DNA from: Halovenus sp.
Lineage (GTDB): Archaea; Halobacteriota; Halobacteria; Halobacteriales; Haloarculaceae
Direction: 5' to 3'
Assembly (NCBI GenBank): GCA_003551945.1
Contig: PUNZ01000173.1
Location: 1 to 64,000 of the forward strand
Length of the DNA: 64,000 nucleotides
Both the position numbers and the translations under genes were made by a program. Under the pieces are notes generated by a model, which worked only from the letters and a program-made list of their open reading frames with translations, was not told where the DNA came from and made no database searches. Position 1 is the stretch's first letter, and every line of letters begins with the position of its first letter. Below are positions 53,062 to 62,045 of this stretch, piece by piece.

Positions 53062-53970
53062 TTATGCAGTCTGGTAAACTTCTTCGCGGACCCAGTCGTA
53101 TCCCTCGTCTTCGAGTTCTTCTGCGAGTTCTGGGCCACCGCTTTTCGCAATTTTACCGTCCAGCATGACGTGGACGTAGTCGGGTTTGACGTAATCGAGA
53201 ATGCGCTGGTAGTGCGTGATTTGGAGAATGCCTGCGCCCTGCTCGTCTCGCAGCGCGTTGATACCGTTTGAGACATCTTGCAGTCGGTCAATGTCGAGAC
53301 CGGAGTCAATCTCATCGAGAACTGCGATCTCCGGCTCAAGGATAGCTGCCTGCAGCACTTCGTTTTGCTTTTTCTCCCCACCGGAGAACCCAGCGTTGAG
53401 ATATCGACTGGCGAACTTCTCGTCCATGTCCAGTTGCTCCATTTTCTCCTGGAGAATCTGCTGGAACTCCGCAACGCCGATTTCTCCTTCGTCTACTGGT
53501 CCTTCCATTGGGGAGGTTTCATAGCCTGCATCCTCCGCTTCCTCTTCATCAGCTTCATCGTCGTCCTCAAAGAGCTCCTCACGCTCTTCGAGTTTTGCGT
53601 TCAGTGCGGTCCGGAGGAAATTAACCATCGTGACGCCCTCAATCTCGGCGGGATACTGAAAGCCAAGGAAAATGCCGAGTGCAGCGCGTTCGTTTGGTTC
53701 GAGGTCAAGAAGATTCCATTCTCGCATATCCGCTGGAATTTCTTCGTCATACTCGTCGCCTTCGAGAACGAGCGTGACGCTCCCGCCTGTGACTTCATAG
53801 GCTGGGTGACCGGCGATAATCTTCGCAAGCGTGGATTTTCCGCTTCCGTTTGGACCCATCATTGCGTGAATCTCACCGCTGTCGACTTCGAGGTCCACAC
53901 CGCGAAGAATTTGCTCACCGCCTTCCTCTGCTACTTTCGCCTGTAGATTTTCGATCTTGAGTTGTGCCAT
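53062..53970 (-). CDS. sufC: Fe-S assembly ATPase SufC
   Basis: ABC-type ATPase of 302 residues. Walker A is GPNGSGKSTLAK, the signature is FSGGEKK, and Walker B is AVLDEIDSGLD. Between the Q-loop region and the signature there is an acidic insert (EDDDEADEEEAEDAG, about 140-155) longer than in bacterial SufC; haloarchaeal versions often have one. It powers SufBCD. A DtxR-like palindrome lies 10-23 bases upstream of its ATG. Confidence 0.95.
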   Translation of the reverse strand: MAQLKIENLQAKVAEEGGEQILRGVDLEVDSGEIHAMMGPNGSGKSTLAKIIAGHPAYEVTGGSVTLVLEGDEYDEEIPADMREWNLLDLEPNERAALGIFLGFQYPAEIEGVTMVNFLRTALNAKLEEREELFEDDDEADEEEAEDAGYETSPMEGPVDEGEIGVAEFQQILQEKMEQLDMDEKFASRYLNAGFSGGEKKQNEVLQAAILEPEIAVLDEIDSGLDIDRLQDVSNGINALRDEQGAGILQITHYQRILDYVKPDYVHVMLDGKIAKSGGPELAEELEDEGYDWVREEVYQTA

Positions 53971-53979
53971 GGTTGTGTC

Positions 53980-53993
53980 TTAGGTCAACCGAA
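53980..53993. promoter_or_regulatory. DtxR/Idr-like operator candidate upstream of sufC
   Basis: TTAGGT-CA-ACCGAA differs at one position from a perfect TTAGGT-N2-ACCTAA inverted repeat. It covers the probable transcription start of the suf operon; an AT box (minus strand AAGTATTATG, about 54011-54020) lies 18-31 bases further upstream. TTAGG half-sites are typical of DtxR/MntR-family metal regulators, so iron control is plausible. Confidence 0.45.
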
Positions 53994-54143
53994 AACTAGG
54001 TTGAGAGAGACATAATACTTTCGGGTTTCTCCCGTCTCGTTTCTAATTTAAGAAAGAGATTTTCTATTATGAAAAATTAATCGAGTGTGATATGGCATAT
54101 TGCTTTTTCTAATCCGAGCAGAATATCGGGTATTAGTGAATCT

Positions 54144-56180
54144 TTAATCGGCTAGCAGCTGGCCGATATAAAGCGTATCAAGCGTTTTCTCAGCAAACAA
54201 GAGAAATAGTTGCGCATCTTGGTCGATGTCTTCAACGGTTATTCGTTTGCCAGGTTCGAGTTTCTCAACATCCTCTACTGGCTCTCGCTCTTGTTGTTCA
54301 CCCTCAATGAATCCCTCAATTGTGAACAGCTCTAGGTCGATTGCCTGCTCCGCAGTCTGTTCGATGGAGAGTGTGTTTGCATCCGCATCGTATTCATACG
54401 TGAAAGAGACTGACGGGGCCGCAACAGTCGAAGTGATGTTGTGGTATCCACCATCCCCAATCCAGTCAACGGCTAGATCATCTCCAGGTGTTACGCCCTT
54501 AATAGTGACCTCATCACCTGGTTCAACGTACTCATTCTCATCGCTAAATTGGGTTGCTGCTGGCTCGCCACGGTGTCGGATTTCGTAATTTGTAGCTACT
54601 ACTGGCTCTGTTTCCTCTGGCTCAACTTGCCTCTGTGAGTCATCAGCCCCTGGTTCCTGGAAAATAACGCGAGCAGACTCTTGCTCGGGCTCAAATGAAA
54701 CCTCGAAGTCGCCGGGTGGCATCACCGACCCGCCACCGATGTTGACGCTCTCGCCATCCGCACGCTCGTAGATGATTCTAATGACGTTCTCGAATTCAAC
54801 ATCGTCAACGACTACACTCTCACCAGCACCGAGCGTCTCCGGGAGTTCGACTATCCGTGGCTCTTCTTGCTCTGCTTGTCTATCATCATACACCGCAATG
54901 GAAACCTGTTCCTGAGGAAGTGGTGGCCCATCAAGATACTCAACCGTTGCCTCGTTCTCAGCAGGGTTCGACTGAATCGCCACCGGGAAGAACGAAAGGA
55001 TGTTCGACCCAACGGAACTCGTCCCACCCATGTCGGGGTCTTCAAACGTGACAGTCATGGTATCGCCTGGCTCGACCGCGTCCCACGGAATCCCAACAAC
55101 GGTACCCTCATCGACGGTCTCAATTCCACTGGTCCACTCATCCGCAATTGGGTCGTCGTCAATCTCAATTGTTACGTACTCAACGGCGACCGGGTCACCC
55201 TCTCCAAACTTGAATAGGACCTCATCCGTCTCCACATCATACCCCACATATTCCGGAAGCCCTGGTGGGTCAGGACGCTCTTCTGGTGGGACATACTCTT
55301 CGGTTTTCTCGAGTGAAACAAGCGACTCCTCGGTCGACACTGTCGCATCATCGGTATCCAAGGCATAGACGGATTCAACGATTGCTGTGAAGTCGTCATC
55401 GTATCCATCAGCACCGTCATCGTACCAGCCAGCAAAGAGCCACGTCATTTCTCCACCGTCCTCAGGCTGTTCGTTGCTGAAACCAAATGCGGTCGGGAAC
55501 TGGACATCCGATAAGCCGTAGTCTTCCCGTGCGTCTGAATCAAACTCGGCTTCGAGGAGTTCAGACTCGAACACCATGCCACCATCTTGACTGACGACTG
55601 AATTCACAACGGATACGATATCCTCCCGTGACGAAAGATATGGGGCTTCATCATCGTCTGCGTTCTCAAGAACTGATTCGACTCGTGGTTCTCCACCTGT
55701 TATCCCAATGGTTCCGTCTGTCGCAAACACGACTTCGTCGTTCGAGTCGTCATCAATATCAACTAGGATAAAATCACCATGCTCGGTTCCTTCTTCAGTG
55801 AGTTCAAACGACCCAGTCCAGATTGTGAAGGGGATGACCTCCGACTCATTCGCAACCTCAAGGTTGAGCACCCAGTCAACCTCTGACGATTCTGCAAGCG
55901 TCTCTTGCAGATAGTCCTTGTCAGGCCCAAGGTCTGAAACGGGAATTGAATACGGATGGAAATAGAGGGAGAATGGGTCATCAGGGGCAAAGAGATAGGA
56001 GAACGCCGGAGCCAGTCCGGAAGGGACATCCAACTGTTCTTCGAGCGTATCTGCGTGCTCGCTAGTCCCGTCATCGCCCACATCGTCGTCATTCCCGCTA
56101 TCTTCAATACAGCCTGCAATACTCACTATCAGTGCAACTCCTGAACCAGTCAGAAGCGTTCGTCTGGAGAGCCGTGTCAT
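54144..56180 (-). CDS. Large acidic Tat lipoprotein of unknown function
   Basis: Protein of 678 residues. The N-terminus has RRTLLTGSG, a hydrophobic stretch and a lipobox (IAGC), so it is probably exported by Tat and lipid-anchored. A short acidic linker follows. The body is rich in beta strands with repeated VEPGD and EPGKRITV patterns, suggesting several Ig-like or beta-sandwich modules near residues 330-660. No family is recognised. The base composition is slightly different in style (longer acidic runs) but otherwise like its neighbours. Confidence 0.6.
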   Translation of the reverse strand: MTRLSRRTLLTGSGVALIVSIAGCIEDSGNDDDVGDDGTSEHADTLEEQLDVPSGLAPAFSYLFAPDDPFSLYFHPYSIPVSDLGPDKDYLQETLAESSEVDWVLNLEVANESEVIPFTIWTGSFELTEEGTEHGDFILVDIDDDSNDEVVFATDGTIGITGGEPRVESVLENADDDEAPYLSSREDIVSVVNSVVSQDGGMVFESELLEAEFDSDAREDYGLSDVQFPTAFGFSNEQPEDGGEMTWLFAGWYDDGADGYDDDFTAIVESVYALDTDDATVSTEESLVSLEKTEEYVPPEERPDPPGLPEYVGYDVETDEVLFKFGEGDPVAVEYVTIEIDDDPIADEWTSGIETVDEGTVVGIPWDAVEPGDTMTVTFEDPDMGGTSSVGSNILSFFPVAIQSNPAENEATVEYLDGPPLPQEQVSIAVYDDRQAEQEEPRIVELPETLGAGESVVVDDVEFENVIRIIYERADGESVNIGGGSVMPPGDFEVSFEPEQESARVIFQEPGADDSQRQVEPEETEPVVATNYEIRHRGEPAATQFSDENEYVEPGDEVTIKGVTPGDDLAVDWIGDGGYHNITSTVAAPSVSFTYEYDADANTLSIEQTAEQAIDLELFTIEGFIEGEQQEREPVEDVEKLEPGKRITVEDIDQDAQLFLLFAEKTLDTLYIGQLLAD

Positions 56181-56287
56181 GTTGTCTGTTTGTCAACCAA
56201 TTTATTTAAAAGGTCGATATCCGTTTCTCGGAGCAAAAACCGAATGTGGTACCGTCAGAAAGAGAGCAAACTCAGTACCTTGTCGGT

Positions 56288-59200
56288 TTACATAAACTCG
56301 CCAAGTCCTTTCTGTTCCTGTCCGGATTTGACCTCTTGCCACGAAATATCGAGTGCTTCGAGAATTCGCTCAATTGGCCCCTGGAGGGTCTTTTCGAGCA
56401 TCTTGTCCCAGTCAATCTCAAATTCCTCGGGGAGTTGATCAGCATACTCGATACAGATTACATCCGGGTTTCGCTTGAACTCACCATACAGCGGGTCAGT
56501 CGATGGGTCAAGGCCAAGCTCGCTTTCAACTCGCTCGAAGAAGTCCGAGTGGACGCGCTTGAGATAGAGCCGTTTGGGTTTTGAGCCACGCTGGAAGTTC
56601 GTCCCGAGCAAGAGATTTGCGTATTTTGCCCCGCGGACCTGTGCCGTATCGGTATCGTAGTTGTCCAGTCGTTTCCCAATGCCACCAGGAATACCAATCC
56701 GTTCCGGATCGGCTTTCCCCTCTTTGAACTCCTCGATGACCTCCGTTACATACGTCTTGATATCCTCGAAATCATCGCCGGTCACGATCATCTCGATGAC
56801 GTTTTTTTGCACCTCTTTGGTGATGGCGGCGATATCAGAGCGCTGGTATTCAAAGCCAGTAATATCGATATCATCGACCTCTTTCCCTTCTTTCCAGACG
56901 ATATGTCCAGCATAGCGCTTCTTTTTACCAGCCTGGAAGAATCGCTTGTAGAGTTTTTCAAACTCAATCTGGAACCGATGTTCTGTAGCGTTTAACACCT
57001 CCAATGCAAACTCATCATAAGATTTGTTAATCCGCTCCTCAATTTCGAGCGAGCGCTCGATTGCTTCGTCCTGTGAGACCTCATTACCAACGCTTACCAT
57101 GACGCTGTCGGTGTCCCCGTAGATCACTTCTTTGTCAATTTCGTTGGTGACTTCCTCCGTGAACTCGATGACCTCACGACCCGTTGCTGTGACAGCAGCA
57201 CCCATTTCGCGGTCGTACAGCCGGAATCGGGTCCACCCCAAAACGCCATAGAGAGACTGACCAACGTGCTGGAACGTTCCGTTTCGGCCGGCCATGAGGG
57301 TGTGGTTATCCTCGACAGTAACGCAGTATACACCCTTATCAGCGGTACTACGAGAGCCACTCCTATGCATTCGGAAGGAATTCTTTCCGCCCTCGGTACA
57401 GTAGAGTCGCCACGACCCGCTGTCATGGTTGTACGTTACCGTTTTGCCAAGCTGCGCACACAGTCGGATAACATCGTCCCGAAGTGTTTGACTGGCTGTG
57501 GAAAATCGCCAGGAGTTGGGTTGGCGGTCTCCATCCCCGTCGATGAGCGTCTCAAGGAACAGTTGCTTTTGCTCCCTGCTGGCTTGGAATATACATTCGG
57601 GAATCCGCTTCTCAAAGCTTCCGTCACCACAGGAGTCTTTGAGGAAGTTCCCAAGGAGTTCCGATGTAAAGCTAAATGAGCGGTCATCAGTGTAACAATC
57701 GAATCCCATACTATCAAGCAGTTTTCCGATTCGTGAGTGGTGGTTGTCGCCACCATCCGGAAGAACATCCAGTGATTGCGTAGCAGTAGTACCCTCTTTG
57801 TCAGTAGAGTCAGCGCTTTGTGCGATTTTGACCGTTGTGGAGCATCCCCGGTAGTTATCCCCGAATTGCTTTTCAGTGGTTGTGTAGACGTTTCCTTCAG
57901 TGATATACCACGCGAGGAACTCGATGAACTCATCGCCATCGTAGACTCTTGGAATCCACTTGCGATTCGGTTCAGCATGGATGTAGCTGCGCTCGCAAAC
58001 AGATTCGATATACTCTCGGTGTTGTTCAAACTCCGCGGCGGTGAAGACATATCCAACCTGACCGATATCGTTTTTCTGAACTCTGGGTGGTGTCCAACCC
58101 AACTCCGTTGTAAACGTATGTCCGTGAACTGACGGTCGAACCCAAACCTCGTACTCCGCATCGATGTATTCGGTCAGGTCGACTGTCTCAATACGACAAC
58201 CGTGTTCGAAATCCCAGTCATGGGGGAGTTCGTAATGACTTGATTCGTTGAGGTCGCCGGCTTCAATGAAGTCCCAGCTATCCTGTGTAATTCCGTTTGT
58301 GTCGTTCTGGCGGACAAGCATCCGGTGGTTTGGCGTTACGCGGAAATCGATTTTGCTGGTCTGAATGTCGACGAGTTCCCCGCGATAGTCCGGGTATGCG
58401 TGGGTATCAGTGACCTCCTTCACCTGTAAGTTCATCGTTCCGGGGTCGAGCGAATAAACCTCATCACCAATTTCGAGGTCGGTGATTAGCCGGACGCCAT
58501 CAGGTGTCAGCACCTCGGTATCCGGCGTGAAACAGTTCATGATTACCTTGACAGCTTGTTGTTGGCGGTCATACTGCTCGTATTCAGCAGATTTGGGGTC
58601 GTGCTGATTTCGGAGTTCCTTCTTTTGTTCTCGCTCGGTCAACAGCTCATCGACCATCCCACGGATTGCGCCGTCTGGTTCCTGCTGGAAATGTGTCCCA
58701 TTGGGCGCACGGTAAGTCTCATCACCGTAGGAGTCGGGGTTGACTTTGGTCTCTGGCGATGCGTTAATTGTTACCATGCACATCGGGTAGAGGCTCTTCA
58801 GGTCGAGCACGCTCACATTCTCTCGAACGCCAGTAATTGGGTCGAACACAGCCCCACCCTCGTACTCTTCGCTCTCTTGTTGTCCTTTCGAGGGGAGGGC
58901 GAATTTGTCGTGCAATTTATGCAGGACATACATGTCCACTGCATCGCCGGGAGTGGTGGCGTCTTCAAGTTTACAGCCGACAAACTGGCGCACTTCGTTC
59001 CAGAACGCAACGATGTCTTGTTCTCGGTCAAGCTCGACACAGAGTTCAACATCCCGAAGGTTGTATTCGAGCAACCGTTCGGGGTTTTCTTCCCACATAT
59101 CCCCGATATCGCCCGTATAGCGTTCCTTTCCGATACCGAGTTCGCGCTGGCCGACCGCTTCGAGGCGATAGGATTCGAGTTCGGTAAACTGTGTTCGCTG

Positions 59201-60316
59201 ATAGGCATACAGCAAGTCAAACACCACACGACCTTTGATATCAGGTCCGCCCCAGCCACTGTCCCAGACCTCGTTGACCCGGGAAAGGCGATTTGAATCA
59301 AGGTCCTGTTTTGACGAGCTATTGAGTACGTCGAGACGGTCCACGAGATACGGGGCATCGAAGTCGTCAAAGTTCCAGCCAGTCAGGACGTCCGGGTCCG
59401 TCTCATCGAGATACTCGATGAACTGGGCGAGCATCTCTGCTTCACTCTCGTAAATACGAATGTCGTAATCTAGCTCGACCACTTCATCCGACGCCCTGCG
59501 TGAGTCGGTTTGAATGGGTTCGTACTCAGGGAGTTCTGACGGTGGGGTGACGCCTTTCTGTGCATCAACAAGCCAGAGAATATACTGGTCGTCGTAGGAA
59601 TCGTGACTGGCAATACAAATGATAGGCTCTTCTCCCTCCTCAGGGAAACCATGGCGGTCCTCAACTTCAATATCGAAGGTGTTGACACGCGGGGTTACAT
59701 CAACGTCTACGGGTTCAACTTCTTTGTGGTGGACCCGAACGGTCATTCGGTCCGAGTCATCTGCCCCGCTGATTTCTCGGCGCGGGATTCTGATACCACT
59801 CGTGATGTCCTTATCGATAAGGAACCGATTTGGAAAGAGAATATCCGCTTCGTAATGGTCAAATTCGTCTCGAACTTGTCCAACGTCTCGGGGCGTCTGC
59901 CCGTATATCTTTAGGAGTTCTGTCCCACGGATGGACTGGAAAGGGTTCCCGTTTGTATCGGTTTCATCCCACCCGGTAATTCGGTCATATTCCTGTAATC
60001 GTCCCTCGGTAACCGAATCAGCTGGTGTGTAAAAATAGGGCTTGAACTCTCGAACGCGCGCGTGGACGAGTTCGCCGTCAGTTGTCCGACCAAACACGTG
60101 AATGACGGGATACTCGCCATCACCGTTCCCTTCTATCGTATAATCGACCTGCATGACCGCAATATCGACCGTCTCGTCGGTCTCTTCGTAAAGCACGTCA
60201 GCTTTATCAAGATGCGTCGTACTCGCTGTGTTACCGGCGACGGCTTTCGCTTCCTCGGACGCGGGACGGGCATCCTCGTCATCCGTAGAATAATCCCCAA
60301 GTGAAGACTGACCCAT
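56288..60316 (-). CDS. polB: Replicative DNA polymerase B with intein
   Basis: Family B polymerase, 1342 residues including a 426-residue intein; about 916 residues without it. The 3'-5' exonuclease motifs are FDIEVED, GWNFDDFDAPYL and YNLRDVELCVEL. Polymerase motif A is LDLKSLYPMCM, motif B is KVIMN/SLYGVLG (interrupted by the intein), and motif C is YGDTDSVMV. ATG at 60316 (MGQSSLGDY) is preferred; the frame remains open to 60379. This is the main replicative polymerase of haloarchaea alongside PolD. It diverges from dinB, which is transcribed the other way. Confidence 0.95.
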   Translation of the reverse strand: MGQSSLGDYSTDDEDARPASEEAKAVAGNTASTTHLDKADVLYEETDETVDIAVMQVDYTIEGNGDGEYPVIHVFGRTTDGELVHARVREFKPYFYTPADSVTEGRLQEYDRITGWDETDTNGNPFQSIRGTELLKIYGQTPRDVGQVRDEFDHYEADILFPNRFLIDKDITSGIRIPRREISGADDSDRMTVRVHHKEVEPVDVDVTPRVNTFDIEVEDRHGFPEEGEEPIICIASHDSYDDQYILWLVDAQKGVTPPSELPEYEPIQTDSRRASDEVVELDYDIRIYESEAEMLAQFIEYLDETDPDVLTGWNFDDFDAPYLVDRLDVLNSSSKQDLDSNRLSRVNEVWDSGWGGPDIKGRVVFDLLYAYQRTQFTELESYRLEAVGQRELGIGKERYTGDIGDMWEENPERLLEYNLRDVELCVELDREQDIVAFWNEVRQFVGCKLEDATTPGDAVDMYVLHKLHDKFALPSKGQQESEEYEGGAVFDPITGVRENVSVLDLKSLYPMCMVTINASPETKVNPDSYGDETYRAPNGTHFQQEPDGAIRGMVDELLTEREQKKELRNQHDPKSAEYEQYDRQQQAVKVIMNCFTPDTEVLTPDGVRLITDLEIGDEVYSLDPGTMNLQVKEVTDTHAYPDYRGELVDIQTSKIDFRVTPNHRMLVRQNDTNGITQDSWDFIEAGDLNESSHYELPHDWDFEHGCRIETVDLTEYIDAEYEVWVRPSVHGHTFTTELGWTPPRVQKNDIGQVGYVFTAAEFEQHREYIESVCERSYIHAEPNRKWIPRVYDGDEFIEFLAWYITEGNVYTTTEKQFGDNYRGCSTTVKIAQSADSTDKEGTTATQSLDVLPDGGDNHHSRIGKLLDSMGFDCYTDDRSFSFTSELLGNFLKDSCGDGSFEKRIPECIFQASREQKQLFLETLIDGDGDRQPNSWRFSTASQTLRDDVIRLCAQLGKTVTYNHDSGSWRLYCTEGGKNSFRMHRSGSRSTADKGVYCVTVEDNHTLMAGRNGTFQHVGQSLYGVLGWTRFRLYDREMGAAVTATGREVIEFTEEVTNEIDKEVIYGDTDSVMVSVGNEVSQDEAIERSLEIEERINKSYDEFALEVLNATEHRFQIEFEKLYKRFFQAGKKKRYAGHIVWKEGKEVDDIDITGFEYQRSDIAAITKEVQKNVIEMIVTGDDFEDIKTYVTEVIEEFKEGKADPERIGIPGGIGKRLDNYDTDTAQVRGAKYANLLLGTNFQRGSKPKRLYLKRVHSDFFERVESELGLDPSTDPLYGEFKRNPDVICIEYADQLPEEFEIDWDKMLEKTLQGPIERILEALDISWQEVKSGQEQKGLGEFM
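57257..58534 (-). other. Intein with LAGLIDADG homing endonuclease inside PolB motif B
   Basis: Residues 595-1020 of the precursor. The N-terminal splicing block starts with Cys directly after KVIMN (CFTPDTEVLTPDG), the His-containing block is DFRVTPNHRM, and two LAGLIDADG-type helices are visible (FLAWYITEGN and FLETLIDGDG). The C-terminal block (TVEDNHTLMAG) ends in VGQ before the Ser of SLYGVLG. The last intein residue is Gln in place of the usual Asn, and the residue before it is not His. Removal restores an uninterrupted motif B. Confidence 0.9.
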
Positions 60317-60413
60317 GATAGTCCGTGTTTGCTCCCACCGGTAAAAACTCCGGTGAAAGATAGCGGTTGCATCAGCCACGAACGTATTGGTCAGATTGGG
60401 AAAACGATTAAGT

Positions 60414-60600
60414 ATGATAGATTATAACTTACATACGAAGCCTCAGTGCGTGGGGCTTCCGACGGGAACCACCGTCGAACGCTATGTAATTGGTACCGAC
60501 CGTCAGGCAGCGCGCCGGGAGGATGACCGGCCGGCATCCTTCAGGCATTTTACACAGGCAACCCAACGAGGAACACCACCCTGTCGACGGTGAGGCTTAA
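60414..60600 (+). ncRNA. Structured GC-rich intergenic segment upstream of dinB (candidate RNA)
   Basis: Between polB and dinB, an AT box (gattataac, about 60417-60430) precedes a GC-rich stretch with three hairpins: GAAGCC/GGCTTC (60437-60442 with 60454-60459), CGACGG/CCGTCG (60460-60465 with 60472-60477), and AGGATG/CATCCT (60520-60525 with 60535-60540), followed by ACA at 60552. dinB has its own AT box near 60596, 29 bases before its ATG, so this segment is not needed as its leader. A small RNA, a box H/ACA guide or an old insertion end are possible. Confidence 0.35.
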
Positions 60601-60624
60601 CCGCTTGCGGATAGTACCAGTGGT

Positions 60625-61899
60625 ATGGCCCGGAAGGCCACATTGCCGGGCACATCCGAGACAGACCAGATAGTGTGCCATGTCGATATGGATTGTTTTT
60701 ATGCGGCTTGCGAGCGCCTGCGTGAACCACCGTTGCGTAATGAGCCGCTTGTGGTTGGGATGGGGTATGAACCCGGCGAGAGTCATGGCGCGGTGGCGAC
60801 CGCAAGTTACGAAGCCCGTGAATTTGGTGTCGAAAGTGCAATGCCCATCTCTGAGGCACTGACGTTACTTCCGAGAAAAATTGAGGTGGCAAAATCGGGT
60901 GAGCGACCGGTCTCGGAGGCTGGCTTTTATCGGTCTGTCGACCTTGAGTGGTACGAATCGGTGGCACAAGACGTGAAAGCAGTGCTCCGAGAGTATGCTG
61001 AAACGATACGGGAGGTCAGTATTGACGAAGCGTATCTCGACATTACCGACCAGACAACGTGGGATGATGTACGGGCATTTGTCTCGGAACTAAAAGCAGC
61101 GATTCTGAACGAAGTCGGTGTTCCCGCTAGTGTGGGCGTCGCCCCAACGATGAGTGCGGCAAAGGTCGCAAGCGATCACGACAAGCCAGATGGGCTGGTA
61201 GTCGTTCGTCCTGGGGAAGTCGCCGCGTTTTTCGAACCGCTTGATGTGGAGGCCGTACACGGCGTCGGGCCTGTGACAGCCAGTGAACTCAAAAAAAGGG
61301 GTATCGAAACGGCGGGTGACCTCGCCGCTGCGGACGAACACGAATTGGAAAAGCGGTTTGGGGAGCGGGGTCGTCGCGTCTGTCAATTTGCGCGAGGAGC
61401 AGATACACGGTCTGTTGAACCACGAGGGAAACCCAAGAGTTTCTCCCGGGAATCCGCGTTTACTGACGCAACCGCAGACGTAGAATTGGTCACGGAGCGA
61501 ATGGAAGCACTCGCGACCGCAGTTGCGAAGCGGGCGTCACAACGGGATGTCCTGTATCAGACTATCGGCATCAAAGTTGTCGAGCCACCGTTTGAGGTAA
61601 ACACTCGAGCGCGGTCATTGCCCGGGCCGGTTTCGGATTCCTCGCTTGTGGTCCGGGTTGGACGCTCACTCTTTGAGGAGTTCGAGGGAACAACTGTCAG
61701 GAAAGTGGGTGTTCGGCTGTCAAACCTCTCGTTTGAATCGGCTGAGCAACCAACGCTTGCAGACTGGGACAGTGAAACGCATTCACTGGCAGAAAGCCAC
61801 CGCCAAAGTGACGACCAGCCAGATGCCGGTGATACGTCGAAAAGACCGGGAAACAGGAATGGACAGCGGTCACTCACCGAGTATACCAAACATGACTAG
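60625..61899 (+). CDS. dinB: DNA polymerase IV (Y-family, DinB/Dbh type)
   Basis: Translesion polymerase of 424 residues. The catalytic acidic residues are visible in HVDMDCFYAACERL and VSIDEAYLDITD, and helix-hairpin-helix motifs (VHGVGPVTASELKKRG) follow. The little-finger domain (RSFSREs-type region around KPKSFSRESAFTD) is present. The C-terminal 60 residues are acidic and Gln/Asp-rich with no clear PIP box. It copies past damaged bases with low fidelity. It lies divergent from the replicative PolB. Confidence 0.92.
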   Translation: MARKATLPGTSETDQIVCHVDMDCFYAACERLREPPLRNEPLVVGMGYEPGESHGAVATASYEAREFGVESAMPISEALTLLPRKIEVAKSGERPVSEAGFYRSVDLEWYESVAQDVKAVLREYAETIREVSIDEAYLDITDQTTWDDVRAFVSELKAAILNEVGVPASVGVAPTMSAAKVASDHDKPDGLVVVRPGEVAAFFEPLDVEAVHGVGPVTASELKKRGIETAGDLAAADEHELEKRFGERGRRVCQFARGADTRSVEPRGKPKSFSRESAFTDATADVELVTERMEALATAVAKRASQRDVLYQTIGIKVVEPPFEVNTRARSLPGPVSDSSLVVRVGRSLFEEFEGTTVRKVGVRLSNLSFESAEQPTLADWDSETHSLAESHRQSDDQPDAGDTSKRPGNRNGQRSLTEYTKHD

Positions 61900-62045
61900 T
61901 GGACCCCTTCATACATTCCAGAAAGTGTAGCAACAGTACCAGTATACTGTAATAGTATTTCGTGTTTTTAGCGCTCAAAAGCCCATAAATCTGCATTTTC
62001 ATTTTTATAAGACACAATTATATCACTTGAAGTAATATACTATGC
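61900..62045. other. AT-rich intergenic region before a histidine kinase
   Basis: About 145 bases without a gene. The last 60 bases are very AT-rich (ttttataagacacaattatatcacttgaagtaatatac), providing a likely promoter for the kinase at 62046. I see no small gene or hairpin of note. Confidence 0.4.

Noticed and set aside
57257..58534. Apparent disruption of PolB by an unrelated segment
   Set aside because: Not a broken gene: the frame is continuous and the segment has intein splicing blocks and LAGLIDADG motifs, so it is an intein.
60387..60593. 68-codon frame upstream of dinB
   Set aside because: Basic, unlike neighbours, and it overlaps the hairpins; the segment is better described as non-coding. 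A faint likeness of one part to TnpB C-terminal tails was too weak to use.
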